The notes under the pieces were generated by a model, which worked only from the letters and a program-made list of their open reading frames with translations, did not search any database and was not told the origin of the DNA. Made by a program: the position numbers and the translations under genes. Shown here piece by piece: positions 36,682 through 45,316 of a stretch of DNA of 64,000 nucleotides. The stretch is from Mesorhizobium_K quangtriensis. Lineage in GTDB: Bacteria > Pseudomonadota > Alphaproteobacteria > Rhizobiales > Rhizobiaceae. The stretch covers positions 1 to 64,000 of the forward strand of contig NZ_JBEBMF010000001.1 in the NCBI RefSeq assembly GCF_040081925.1, in the 5' to 3' direction. Within the stretch, counting starts at the first letter, position 1; the number at the start of each line of letters is the position of its first letter.

Positions 36682-37996
36682 AGTGTCGCTTCTGCTCGCA
36701 GGCGCCCTGATGGGAGCCTCGGCCATGAGCCTCGTCTACGGAGCGCCAGGTTCTACGGCCAACGCGGCAGGCTCCGATACCTACAAGCAGCTTGCCATCT
36801 TCGGCGATATCTTCGAGCGGGTGCGCGCACAGTACGTGACGCCGCCGGACGAGAAGTCGCTGGTCGAGAATGCCATCAACGGCATGCTGACCTCGCTCGA
36901 CCCCCACTCGTCCTACATGAACCCGGAAGCCGCCAAGGACATGCGGGTGCAGACCAAAGGCGAGTTCGGCGGGCTCGGCATCGAAGTCACGATGGAAAAC
37001 GAACTCGTGAAGGTGATCACGCCGATCGACGACACGCCCGCCGCGAAGGCCGGTGTGCGCGCTGGCGACTACATCGCCCAGATCGATGGCGAGGAAGTGC
37101 GCGGCCTGACGCTCAATGATGCCGTCGAGAAGATGCGCGGTCTGGTCAACACGCCGATCAAGCTGACGATCCTTCGCGAAGGCTCCGACAAGCCGATCGA
37201 CATCACCGTGGTTCGCGACATCATCAAGGTGAAGGCAGTGAAGTACCGCGTCGAGGACGATGTCGGATACATGAAGATCACGTCCTTCACCGAGAAGACC
37301 TATGACGACCTTGAGGATGCGATCGCCAAGATCAAGGAACAGGTTCCGGACGACAAGCTGAAGGGCTACGTGCTCGACCTGCGCCTCAACCCGGGCGGTC
37401 TGCTCGACCAGGCGGTGAGCGTCTCCGACGCTTTCCTCGATCGCGGCGAGATCGTCTCGACGCGTGGTCGCGACCCGAAGGACGTTTCGCGTTTCGATGC
37501 GCGGGCCGGCGACGACATCGACGGCAAGCCGCTGATCGTGCTCGTCAACGGCGGTTCCGCCAGCGCCTCCGAGATCGTCGCTGGTGCCCTGCAGGATCAT
37601 CGCCGGGCAACCGTGCTCGGCACGACATCCTTCGGCAAGGGTTCGGTGCAGACGATCATCCCGTTGTCGGAAAACGGCGCACTGCGTCTGACCACGGCGC
37701 TCTATTACACGCCGGCCGGGAAATCGATCCAGGGCAAGGGCATCTCGCCTGACATCAAGGTCGAGCAGCCGTTGCCTGAAGATCTGGAGGGTCGTGACGT
37801 TACCCGTGGCGAGTCTGATTTGAAGGGCCACATCAAGGGCGTAGAGGAAAGCGATGAAGGCTCGGGTTCGGCCGCCTACGTGCCGCCGGATCCCAAGGAC
37901 GACGTGCAGCTCGGCTACGCGCTCGACCTGCTTCGCGGCGTGAAGACCAATCCGGCCTTCCCGCCGAATCCAGACAAAGCGGTGATGAACCAGTAA
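36671..37996 (+). CDS. ctpA: Carboxyl-terminal processing protease (S41A)
   Basis: 441 residues from ATG 36671. Signal peptide, then a helical stretch (DEKSLVENAINGMLTSLDPH), a PDZ domain (GEFGGLGIEVTMENELVKVI), and the S41 catalytic core with the Ser in VNGGSASASEIVAGAL and the Lys in TTSFGKGSVQT. A periplasmic tail-specific protease. The envC-ctpA-deacetylase order is common in rhizobia and points to cell-wall remodelling. Confidence 0.94.
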   Translation: MVRKVSLLLAGALMGASAMSLVYGAPGSTANAAGSDTYKQLAIFGDIFERVRAQYVTPPDEKSLVENAINGMLTSLDPHSSYMNPEAAKDMRVQTKGEFGGLGIEVTMENELVKVITPIDDTPAAKAGVRAGDYIAQIDGEEVRGLTLNDAVEKMRGLVNTPIKLTILREGSDKPIDITVVRDIIKVKAVKYRVEDDVGYMKITSFTEKTYDDLEDAIAKIKEQVPDDKLKGYVLDLRLNPGGLLDQAVSVSDAFLDRGEIVSTRGRDPKDVSRFDARAGDDIDGKPLIVLVNGGSASASEIVAGALQDHRRATVLGTTSFGKGSVQTIIPLSENGALRLTTALYYTPAGKSIQGKGISPDIKVEQPLPEDLEGRDVTRGESDLKGHIKGVEESDEGSGSAAYVPPDPKDDVQLGYALDLLRGVKTNPAFPPNPDKAVMNQ

Positions 37997-38106
37997 GGTT
38001 CGCGCCAGCCATAAAGTATAGTGTCAATGCGTCCTGCCGGGACCGGAAGGTTCCGGCAGTTTGATTCAAGGACTTCCGACAAGGGAGCCGAACCGCGGGA
38101 TCGAAG

Positions 38107-39276
38107 GTGACGCATCTGACGAAGGACATCGAGCGTCCGCTGGGACAGACGAAGCGGACATCCGCGTCGTCCCGAAGTTTCCTGCCATCGACGGGTGCGA
38201 TCGCGCTGGGCGCAGGCATTGCCGCGGTCATCGCTGCCTCGGCGGCAGTCGCATTGCGCGAACAGCCTTTCCGCAACCCCTCGGTTACGGTGACCTCCGT
38301 ACCGCAACCGGCCGAAGTCGCTCCACAGCCACCTGTCGACGTAGCCGCAGCCAAACCGGCCACCGAGCCGAAGAAGGGCGGTCCATCGATCATCCGCGTC
38401 AACCCCGAGGAGAACCAGACGGGCAGCGGCGTGATCGTCATCCGCGACCCGTCCGCCGTCGGGCAGGATCTCAGGGTGGCGCATATGCCCGACCGCGCAT
38501 TGATCGAAGAGAGCCAAAACGGACCGCTGCCGATCCGCGCGGCCGACGGACGCCGTCCGTTCGACGTCTACGCAAGGCCATGGTCGGGCGCGCGCGGCGC
38601 GCGCGTTGCGATCGTCATCGGCGGCCTTGCCGTATCGCAGACCGGCACGCAGGAGGCGATCGAGAAGCTGCCCGCCGAGGTGACACTCGCCTTCGCCAGC
38701 CAGGGCAATTCCATCGGCCGCTGGATGCAGGCGGCGCGCCGCAAGGGTCACGAAATCCTGATCCAGGCACCGCTGGAGCCCTTCGACTATCCGAACATCG
38801 ATCCCGGTCGCAACACGCTCACTGTCGACGCATCGCCCGAAGAGAACATCGAACGGCTGCAGTGGACACTTGCGCGCACCACCAACTACACCGGCATCAT
38901 GAACTACATGGGTGCCAGGTTCGTCGGTGACCCCAATGCGATGGCTCCCGTCATGGCCGAGCTCGGCAAGCGCGGCCTGCTCTATCTCGACGATGGGTCG
39001 ACGGCGCGTACCGTCGCGCCCGACCTTGCCTTGAAGGACAAGGTGCCCTTTGCCGCCGGCGATGCGATCATCGATGGCGAGCGCGAGCGCGGCGCCATCC
39101 TCAAGAAGCTCGACCAACTGGAAGCCACCGCAAGAGCGAAAGGCTTCGCGCTCGGCACCGGCTCGGCCTTCGACATGACGGTCGATACCGTCACTTCATG
39201 GGTGGCGGAGGCCAAGAAACGCGGCATCGAGATCGTTCCGGTGTCGGCCATCGCAATCGACCCCGAGAAGGGCTAA
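38107..39276 (+). CDS. Divergent polysaccharide deacetylase (DUF610/YibQ-like)
   Basis: 389 residues from GTG 38107. A transmembrane anchor (about 38-60), a Pro-rich linker (QPAEVAPQPPVDVAAAKP), then a NodB-like barrel: ARVAIVIGGLAVSQTGTQEA, EVTLAFASQGNS, GHEILIQAPLEPFDYPN, NYMGARF. The family is divergent polysaccharide deacetylase 2, whose members have altered metal ligands; enzymatic activity is unproven. RppH starts two bases after its stop. Confidence 0.88.
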   Translation: MTHLTKDIERPLGQTKRTSASSRSFLPSTGAIALGAGIAAVIAASAAVALREQPFRNPSVTVTSVPQPAEVAPQPPVDVAAAKPATEPKKGGPSIIRVNPEENQTGSGVIVIRDPSAVGQDLRVAHMPDRALIEESQNGPLPIRAADGRRPFDVYARPWSGARGARVAIVIGGLAVSQTGTQEAIEKLPAEVTLAFASQGNSIGRWMQAARRKGHEILIQAPLEPFDYPNIDPGRNTLTVDASPEENIERLQWTLARTTNYTGIMNYMGARFVGDPNAMAPVMAELGKRGLLYLDDGSTARTVAPDLALKDKVPFAAGDAIIDGERERGAILKKLDQLEATARAKGFALGTGSAFDMTVDTVTSWVAEAKKRGIEIVPVSAIAIDPEKG

Positions 39277-39277
39277 C

Positions 39278-39799
39278 GTGCCGAAGAAGAAGCCCGTCGA
39301 TCCGCAATCCCTGCCCTACCGCCCCTGCGTCGGCATCATGGTGCTTAACCGGCAAAACCATGTCTGGGTAGGACACCGCATCGCCGAACCGCAGGGCGAG
39401 ATGGAAGGCGCCGAGCATCTGTGGCAGATGCCGCAGGGCGGCATCGACAAGGGCGAGGACCCGCTGCCTGCCGCCCGCCGCGAGCTTTACGAAGAAACCG
39501 GGATGGAGAGCGTCGAGCTGATCGCGGAGGCTCCCGGCTGGATAAACTACGACCTGCCCGCCCACCTCATCGGGATCGCGCTGAAGGGAAAATATCGCGG
39601 CCAGACCCAGAAATGGTTCGCCTTCCGCTTTCTCGGCGATGTCTCGGAAATCAGGATCGACCCGCCTCCCGGCGGCCATACCGCCGAGTTCGATGGATGG
39701 GACTGGCGTGGCATGGCCGACCTGCCCGGCCTCGTCGTGCCGTTCAAGAAGAAGGTCTATGACGAGGTCGTCGCGGCATTCCGGCATCTGGCCGCCTAG
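39278..39799 (+). CDS. rppH: RNA pyrophosphohydrolase
   Basis: 173 residues from GTG 39278. The Nudix box reads GGIDKGEDPLPAARRELYEE followed by TGME; preceding it LPYRPCVGIMVLNRQNHVWVG and the Trp in LWQMPQ are RppH features. It removes pyrophosphate from mRNA 5' ends to trigger decay. Almost overlapping with the deacetylase stop, so co-transcribed. Confidence 0.95.
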   Translation: MPKKKPVDPQSLPYRPCVGIMVLNRQNHVWVGHRIAEPQGEMEGAEHLWQMPQGGIDKGEDPLPAARRELYEETGMESVELIAEAPGWINYDLPAHLIGIALKGKYRGQTQKWFAFRFLGDVSEIRIDPPPGGHTAEFDGWDWRGMADLPGLVVPFKKKVYDEVVAAFRHLAA

Positions 39800-40068
39800 G
39801 GCACGGTTTCTCATACGCCTAAAGCGGACATGGGACCGCGTGACGTCTTGGCGCTACGGGGACGCCCCGCTCACGGGAGCATGACGCACACCCGGCATTT
39901 TTTGCAAGGCACCACCTAGTCATTCCCGTGAACCACAAGATTTCGCTGTACAGATTCACATATTCGGCATATTATTGCAACGTCACAGTTTACCTCGGTG
40001 ATATCTTGCAGAACTAGCATCTACGAGCTATTGATTGTTGCGAACAAGGGGCATTCGCAGACAACAAA
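39800..40068. promoter_or_regulatory. AT-rich region upstream of alr-dadA
   Basis: 269 bp without a gene. The right 150 bp are clearly AT-richer than the surroundings (TATTCGGCATATTATTGCAA, TTGATTGTTG), consistent with the alr promoter. No defined operator seen. Confidence 0.4.
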
Positions 40069-41220
40069 GTGGCCGTACCCTCAACACCCTCGGATTCCGC
40101 CGCAACCGGCGCCATCCTCACAATCGATCTGCAGGCCATCCGGGATAATTACCGTCGCCTTGGCGCGCGACTTTCCGGCGCTGAATGCGCAGCGGTCGTA
40201 AAGGCTGACGGCTATGGGCTGGGGGCGGCCGATATCTGCAATGCCCTCGCGTCCGAAGGCTGCCGGGCGTTTTTCGTCGCCCATCCCGCAGAGGCGCTGG
40301 AACTGCGCACTGCGCTCGGACCACAGCCGGACATCTACATCCTGAACGGCGTCTATCCCGGAGCCGAGGAAGCTTGCGCACGGGCCGGGCTGATAGCCGT
40401 TGCCAACAGCACGGAGCAGCTCCTGGCGTGGCAGGCTGCTTCGCGGCGTCACGGCCCCCTGCCGGTCGCCATCCAGGTAGACAGCGGCATGTCGCGGCTC
40501 GGCATGGCCCCGTCGGAAGTGCGGGCTATCGCGCCCAGCGCCTTTGACGGGCTCGACCTCAGGCTGGTGATGAGCCATCTCGCCTGCGCCGACGAAGCGC
40601 AGAACCCGATAAACGGCATGCAGCGCTCCGCCTTTGAGGAGCTGCGTCGTCTTTTGCCGGACGCTCCCGCTTCACTCGCCAACTCTTCCGGCATCTTCCT
40701 CGGCACCGATTTCCAGTACGATCTCGTACGGCCGGGTGCGGCGCTCTATGGCGTCAACCCGACGCCCGGACAGGACAATCCGATGCGGCAGGTTGTCGGC
40801 CTGCAGGCGAAAGTCATCCAGACACGCGAACTGGCCATTGATATCGGCATCGGCTACGGCCACGCCTACCGGACGACGACGCCGTTGCGGACGGCCACAA
40901 TCGCGATCGGCTATGCCGACGGCTGGCCGCGCAGGGCGGGCGCCGCTGCCTGGCTGGACGGCATCAGGCTTCCGTTCGCCGGTCGCGTTTCGATGGACTC
41001 TATCGTGCTCGACATATCTGCCTTGCCGCCGGGGCGGCCAGTGGCCGGCGAGCTGGTCGAACTCATCGGGCCGCACCAGACGGTCGACGATCTGGCAGCG
41101 ATCGCGGGCACCATCGGCTATGAGGTATTGACGGGCCTCGGAGGACGGTTCCACCGGATCCTCGAAAATGGCGTCGTCGATCGGGACATGACGGCAAAGG
41201 CGTGGGGATCGGCAAGATGA
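40069..41220 (+). CDS. alr: Alanine racemase
   Basis: 383 residues from GTG 40069. The PLP lysine lies in CAAVVKADGYGLGA (about residue 45); the C-terminal catalytic Tyr is expected in GYGHAYRTTTPL; GRVSMDSIVLD is also typical. It interconverts L- and D-alanine. The stop overlaps the dadA start (ATGA), so this Alr is likely catabolic, feeding D-alanine to DadA. Confidence 0.96.
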   Translation: MAVPSTPSDSAATGAILTIDLQAIRDNYRRLGARLSGAECAAVVKADGYGLGAADICNALASEGCRAFFVAHPAEALELRTALGPQPDIYILNGVYPGAEEACARAGLIAVANSTEQLLAWQAASRRHGPLPVAIQVDSGMSRLGMAPSEVRAIAPSAFDGLDLRLVMSHLACADEAQNPINGMQRSAFEELRRLLPDAPASLANSSGIFLGTDFQYDLVRPGAALYGVNPTPGQDNPMRQVVGLQAKVIQTRELAIDIGIGYGHAYRTTTPLRTATIAIGYADGWPRRAGAAAWLDGIRLPFAGRVSMDSIVLDISALPPGRPVAGELVELIGPHQTVDDLAAIAGTIGYEVLTGLGGRFHRILENGVVDRDMTAKAWGSAR

Positions 41221-42479
41221 AGGTCGTGGTGCTTGGGGCCGGCGTCATCGGGGTGACCACCGCCTATTATCTGAACGAGGCCGGCCACGACGTGACCGTC
41301 ATCGACCGGCAGGTCGGCCCGGCCATGGAAACCAGCTTCGGCAATGCCGGCGAGATTTCGCCCGGCTATGCATCGCCCTGGGCCGGTCCCGGAGTGCCGT
41401 TGAAGGCGATCAAATGGTTGACCATGAAGCATGGCCCTCTGGTCGTGCGCCCGCGCCTGGAGAAGGCCATGTGGGTATGGCTGTTCCAGATGCTGCGCAA
41501 CTGCACCTCCGCCCGCTATGCGGTCAACAAGGCGCGCATGGTGCCGATCGCCGAATACAGCCGCGACTGCCTGCGGGCACTGCGCGAGACGACCGGCATC
41601 AGCTATGACGAACGCAGCCAGGGTACGCTCCAGCTCTTCCGTTCGCAGGCGCAACTCGACGGCACCAGCAAGGACATCGAGGTGCTCAAGCAGTTTGGTG
41701 TGCCCTTCGAAATGCTCGACGCCGCCGGCTGCATCGCGGCGGAACCGGCGCTGGCGCGGGTCAGCGGCAAGATTGCCGGCGGTCTGCGCCTGCCGCAGGA
41801 CGAGACAGGCGATTGCAAGCTTTTCACGGAGCGGCTGGCCGCGATCTGCAAGGAGCGTGGCGTCACCTTCCGTTTCGGAGAGGAGAGCGCGCGGCTCTAT
41901 CACAATACGAAGACCGACGCTGAAATCCGCTCCGTCAAGATTGGCGGCAATCGGGAATCGTTCGATGCCTATGTGGTCGCCCTCGGCAGCTACTCGGCGC
42001 GCTGGCTGCACAAGCGCCAGATCTGGGCTCCGGTCTATCCGGTGAAAGGCTATTCGATCACGGTTCCGGTCACCAACGCCGATGCCGCGCCGGTCTCGAC
42101 GGTCATGGACGAGACCTACAAGGTTGCGATAACGCGGCTTGGCGACCGCATAAGGGTCGGTGGTACCGCCGAGATTTCGGGCTTCGACCTGACTCTGCAC
42201 GAATCGCGGCGTTCCACGCTCGAAAAGTCGGTTCAGGACCTGTTTCCCGATGGTGGCGACGTATCGAAGGCGTCCTTCTGGTGCGGCCTGAGGCCGATGA
42301 CCCCCGACGGGCCGCCGATCATCGGCAGGACGCGCTACCCCAATCTCTTCCTCAACACCGGCCACGGCACACTCGGCTGGACCATGGCCTGCGGCTCAGG
42401 CAAGATTCTGGCCGACATCATGAGCAACCGGACGCCCGATATAGACATCGCCGGGCTCGGCATGGAGCGGTACGCCTAA
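41217..42479 (+). CDS. dadA: D-amino acid dehydrogenase
   Basis: 420 residues from ATG 41217. FAD-binding VVVLGAGVIGVTTAYYLNEA; SFGNAGEISPGYASPWAGPG is a strong DadA signature; C-terminal NTGHGTLGWTMACGSGKILA. A flavoenzyme oxidising D-amino acids (D-Ala to pyruvate) and passing electrons to the respiratory chain. With alr it forms an L-alanine utilisation pair. Confidence 0.95.
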   Translation: MKVVVLGAGVIGVTTAYYLNEAGHDVTVIDRQVGPAMETSFGNAGEISPGYASPWAGPGVPLKAIKWLTMKHGPLVVRPRLEKAMWVWLFQMLRNCTSARYAVNKARMVPIAEYSRDCLRALRETTGISYDERSQGTLQLFRSQAQLDGTSKDIEVLKQFGVPFEMLDAAGCIAAEPALARVSGKIAGGLRLPQDETGDCKLFTERLAAICKERGVTFRFGEESARLYHNTKTDAEIRSVKIGGNRESFDAYVVALGSYSARWLHKRQIWAPVYPVKGYSITVPVTNADAAPVSTVMDETYKVAITRLGDRIRVGGTAEISGFDLTLHESRRSTLEKSVQDLFPDGGDVSKASFWCGLRPMTPDGPPIIGRTRYPNLFLNTGHGTLGWTMACGSGKILADIMSNRTPDIDIAGLGMERYA

Positions 42480-42577
42480 GGGACCGCAGCCACAATATGC
42501 GGAGCGCCTGTCACGTTGGTGTGAAACTTAATTGGAATTGGCGCGTTCTTCCCGGACCAAACGACGGAGGAATCGCC

Positions 42578-43051
42578 ATGGCCAATCCAGTTCGCATGCC
42601 CGATCCGCGCGACGAAGCCCGTAACGCCGATCCGCTTAATCCAATTCCGCCTGCCGCCGACCCGGTTACGCCCGGTGCTAGAAACCCGGCAAATGATCCT
42701 CGCGTAGTGAACCGGGTTGAAACCCGCAGCGGCGGGAGCAGCGTGATGATCGCCGCGATCATTCTCGTACTCGCTGTGATCGCCTATTTCGTCTTCGCAC
42801 CGGGCTCGCAGAATGCCCCGCCGGCTCCCGGTGAGCCTGCGGTAACGACAACCGAGCCGGCAACGCCCGCTCCAGCAGCCCCGGCACCTGACGCAACGGC
42901 ACCGACTGCGCCGGCTGATCCGGTAACCCCCGCGCCGGATGCGACGGCCCCCGCGGCACCGGCTGACCCGACTGCGCCTGCGCCCGAGTCGAGCGCTCCA
43001 GCCCCGGCTGAGCCTCCTCCTGCACCGGCCGAGCCCGCTCCGGCTCAGTAA
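42578..43051 (+). CDS. Pro/Ala-rich membrane-anchored hypothetical protein
   Basis: 157 residues from ATG 42578, with GGAGG 8 bp upstream. A polar N-terminus (about 1-50), one transmembrane segment (VMIAAIILVLAVIAYFVFA, about 56-74), and a low-complexity tail of repeated PAP, DATAP and PADP units to the end. Such a tail would span the periplasm or be disordered. No family recognised; repeat number could vary between strains. A rho-independent terminator follows. Confidence 0.75.
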   Translation: MANPVRMPDPRDEARNADPLNPIPPAADPVTPGARNPANDPRVVNRVETRSGGSSVMIAAIILVLAVIAYFVFAPGSQNAPPAPGEPAVTTTEPATPAPAAPAPDATAPTAPADPVTPAPDATAPAAPADPTAPAPESSAPAPAEPPPAPAEPAPAQ

Positions 43052-43069
43052 ACACCTGAAACCGCGTTG

Positions 43070-43094
43070 GAAGGGCCCGCTTGTCGGGCCCTTC
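43070..43094 (+). terminator. Rho-independent terminator
   Basis: GAAGGGCCCG, loop CTTGT, CGGGCCCTTC: a 10-bp perfect stem followed by TTCTTGT, 18 bp after the stop of the Pro/Ala-rich gene. Confidence 0.85.
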
Positions 43095-43185
43095 TTCTTG
43101 TGACCTTGCTGGGCATTGACAAGCGAGGCACGGTCCTCCACCTCATGCGCGAAACGTTCATGAGGCCGGCAGGACCGGATAGTTT

Positions 43186-44436
43186 ATGACCGGATACTTC
43201 TCCTTGCCCTTCCCGCGCAGGCGCTCGGTCGGTGTCGACGTTGGCGGCGTGATGGTCGGCGGGGACGCGCCCGTCGTCGTTCAGTCGATGACCAACACTG
43301 ACACGGCCGACATCGACCAGACCGTGGCGCAGGTCGCCGCCCTGCACCGGGCAGGCTCCGAGATCGTGCGCATCACCGTCGACCGCGATGAATCGGCTGC
43401 AGCCGTGCCGCGCATCCGCGACAGGCTCGAACGGCTGGGCGTCCATGTCCCGCTGGTCGGCGACTTCCACTATATCGGCCACAAGCTGCTGACCGACCAT
43501 CCCGACTGCGCCAAGGCGCTGGCGAAATACCGCATCAATCCCGGCAATGTCGGCTTCAGGGAAAAGCGCGATCGGCAGTTTGCCGACATCGTGGAAATGG
43601 CCATCCGCCACGACAAGCCGGTTCGAATCGGCGTCAACTGGGGCTCGCTCGATCAGGAACTGCTCACGCGCCTGATGGATGAGAACCAGAGCCAGGGCTC
43701 GCCGCTGACCGCCGTGCAGGTCATGTACGAAGCCATCGTGCAGTCGGCACTGCTTTCGGCCGAGATGGCCGAGCAGATCGGCCTGCCGCGAAACCGGATC
43801 ATCCTGTCGGCAAAGGTCAGCGGCGTGCAGGATCTCGTCGCGGTTTATACCGAACTGGCACGGCGTTCGGATCACGCGCTGCATCTCGGCCTTACCGAGG
43901 CCGGCATGGGCTCCAAGGGCATCGTCGCCTCCTCTGCCGCGATGGGCATCCTGCTGCAGCAGGGTATCGGCGACACGATCCGCATCTCGCTGACACCGGA
44001 GCCCGGCGGCGACCGGACGCGCGAAGTGCAGGTATCGCAGGAACTGCTGCAGACCATGGGCTTCCGGCAGTTCGTGCCGATCGTCGCAGCCTGCCCTGGC
44101 TGCGGGCGGACGACATCGACCGTTTTCCAGGAATTAGCGCAGACCATCCAGGATGACATCCGCCGCAGCATGCCGGTCTGGCGGGAAAAATATCCCGGCG
44201 TCGAGGTCCTGAAGGTCGCGGTGATGGGCTGCATCGTCAACGGCCCCGGCGAGTCCAAGCATGCCGACATCGGCATCTCGCTCCCCGGAACCGGCGAGAC
44301 GCCGAGCGCACCCGTCTTCATCGACGGCAAGAAGGCTGCGACGCTGCGCGGCCCGGCCATCGCGGCGGATTTCCAGAAGATGGTGGCCGACTATATCGAG
44401 CAGCGCTTCGGGCGCGGCAGGGCGGCGGCCGAGTAG
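43186..44436 (+). CDS. ispG: 4-hydroxy-3-methylbut-2-enyl-diphosphate synthase
   Basis: 416 residues. N-terminal barrel: VGVDVGGVMVGGDAPVVVQS, NPGNVGFREKRD; C-terminal iron-sulfur domain: ACPGCGRTTSTVFQELA and GCIVNGPGESKHADIGIS, giving the Cys ligands of the 4Fe-4S cluster. Catalyses the penultimate step of the MEP isoprenoid pathway, which supplies the polyprenyl synthase at 47.7 kb. Confidence 0.97.
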   Translation: MTGYFSLPFPRRRSVGVDVGGVMVGGDAPVVVQSMTNTDTADIDQTVAQVAALHRAGSEIVRITVDRDESAAAVPRIRDRLERLGVHVPLVGDFHYIGHKLLTDHPDCAKALAKYRINPGNVGFREKRDRQFADIVEMAIRHDKPVRIGVNWGSLDQELLTRLMDENQSQGSPLTAVQVMYEAIVQSALLSAEMAEQIGLPRNRIILSAKVSGVQDLVAVYTELARRSDHALHLGLTEAGMGSKGIVASSAAMGILLQQGIGDTIRISLTPEPGGDRTREVQVSQELLQTMGFRQFVPIVAACPGCGRTTSTVFQELAQTIQDDIRRSMPVWREKYPGVEVLKVAVMGCIVNGPGESKHADIGISLPGTGETPSAPVFIDGKKAATLRGPAIAADFQKMVADYIEQRFGRGRAAAE

Positions 44437-44437
44437 G

Positions 44438-45310
44438 ATGCCGGTCGTCCACAGGACGACTGTTGCCTTTACCGGGCTGGCGCTCGCCGCCTTGCAACTG
44501 GTTACGGCCGCCCCGACGTTGGCCGATCCGCCCGGCCGCTCGCTCCCCGTCACCATCGGCCGGATTTGCACCTTGCTGGAGCGGGAGGCCGACAGGAACG
44601 GCATACCGAAGGATTACTTCGCCCGGCTGATCTTCAAGGAGAGCCGCTTCGACCCCCGGGCCGTCAGCCCTGCCGGCGCCGAAGGCATCGCCCAGTTCAT
44701 GCCCGGAACGGCCGCCATGCGCGGCCTCGACGACAGTTTCGACATCGAAAAGGCTCTTCCCGCCTCGGCGAAATATCTGAGCGAGCTGAAGGGCCGCTTC
44801 GGCAATCTCGGGCTTGCCTCCGCTGCCTACAATGCGGGCGAGGGCCGGGTGTCGCGCTGGCTTTCCTCCGGTGGGTTCCTGCCGCTGGAAACCGAGAATT
44901 ACGTGCTCGATATCATGGGCGAGCCGGCCGATGTCTTTGCCGAGGCCTCCTACGCCGGCACAGTGCAGCCGCTGCATCCGACTGTCGCCTTCGCCAAGGC
45001 CTGCCGCAACCTTCCCGTGACGATGAGCGCGGTCGTCGCCATGTCCTCCATTCACACCAAGCCTTGGGGCATCCAGGTTGCCGGCAACACCAGGCGCAAC
45101 GCGGCCATCCGCCAGTGGCAGAGGGTGAAGGGACGCTTTTCCGCTTTGCTGGCCGGGCACGATCCGGTCGTCAGCCGGGTACGGTCGGCCCGGGTGCCGC
45201 GCGGCATCTATGCCGTGCGCATCGGCGCGGAGTCGCGCAAGGAGGCCGACAAGATCTGCGACCGGCTTCGTCAGGCAGGCGGGGCCTGCGTGGTCATGCG
45301 CAACCGGTAA
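44438..45310 (+). CDS. Lytic transglycosylase (SLT domain)
   Basis: 290 residues from ATG 44438, one base after the ispG stop. Signal peptide to about residue 30; SLT domain with catalytic Glu in ARLIFKESRFDPRAVSPAGA, then GIAQFMPGTAAMRGL and ASAAYNAGEGRVSRWL. The C-terminal 45 residues (GIYAVRIGAESRKEADKICD, RQAGGACVVMRNR) look like a SPOR-type peptidoglycan-binding domain. Periplasmic, cutting glycan strands non-hydrolytically. Confidence 0.9.
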   Translation: MPVVHRTTVAFTGLALAALQLVTAAPTLADPPGRSLPVTIGRICTLLEREADRNGIPKDYFARLIFKESRFDPRAVSPAGAEGIAQFMPGTAAMRGLDDSFDIEKALPASAKYLSELKGRFGNLGLASAAYNAGEGRVSRWLSSGGFLPLETENYVLDIMGEPADVFAEASYAGTVQPLHPTVAFAKACRNLPVTMSAVVAMSSIHTKPWGIQVAGNTRRNAAIRQWQRVKGRFSALLAGHDPVVSRVRSARVPRGIYAVRIGAESRKEADKICDRLRQAGGACVVMRNR

Positions 45311-45316
45311 ACCGGG

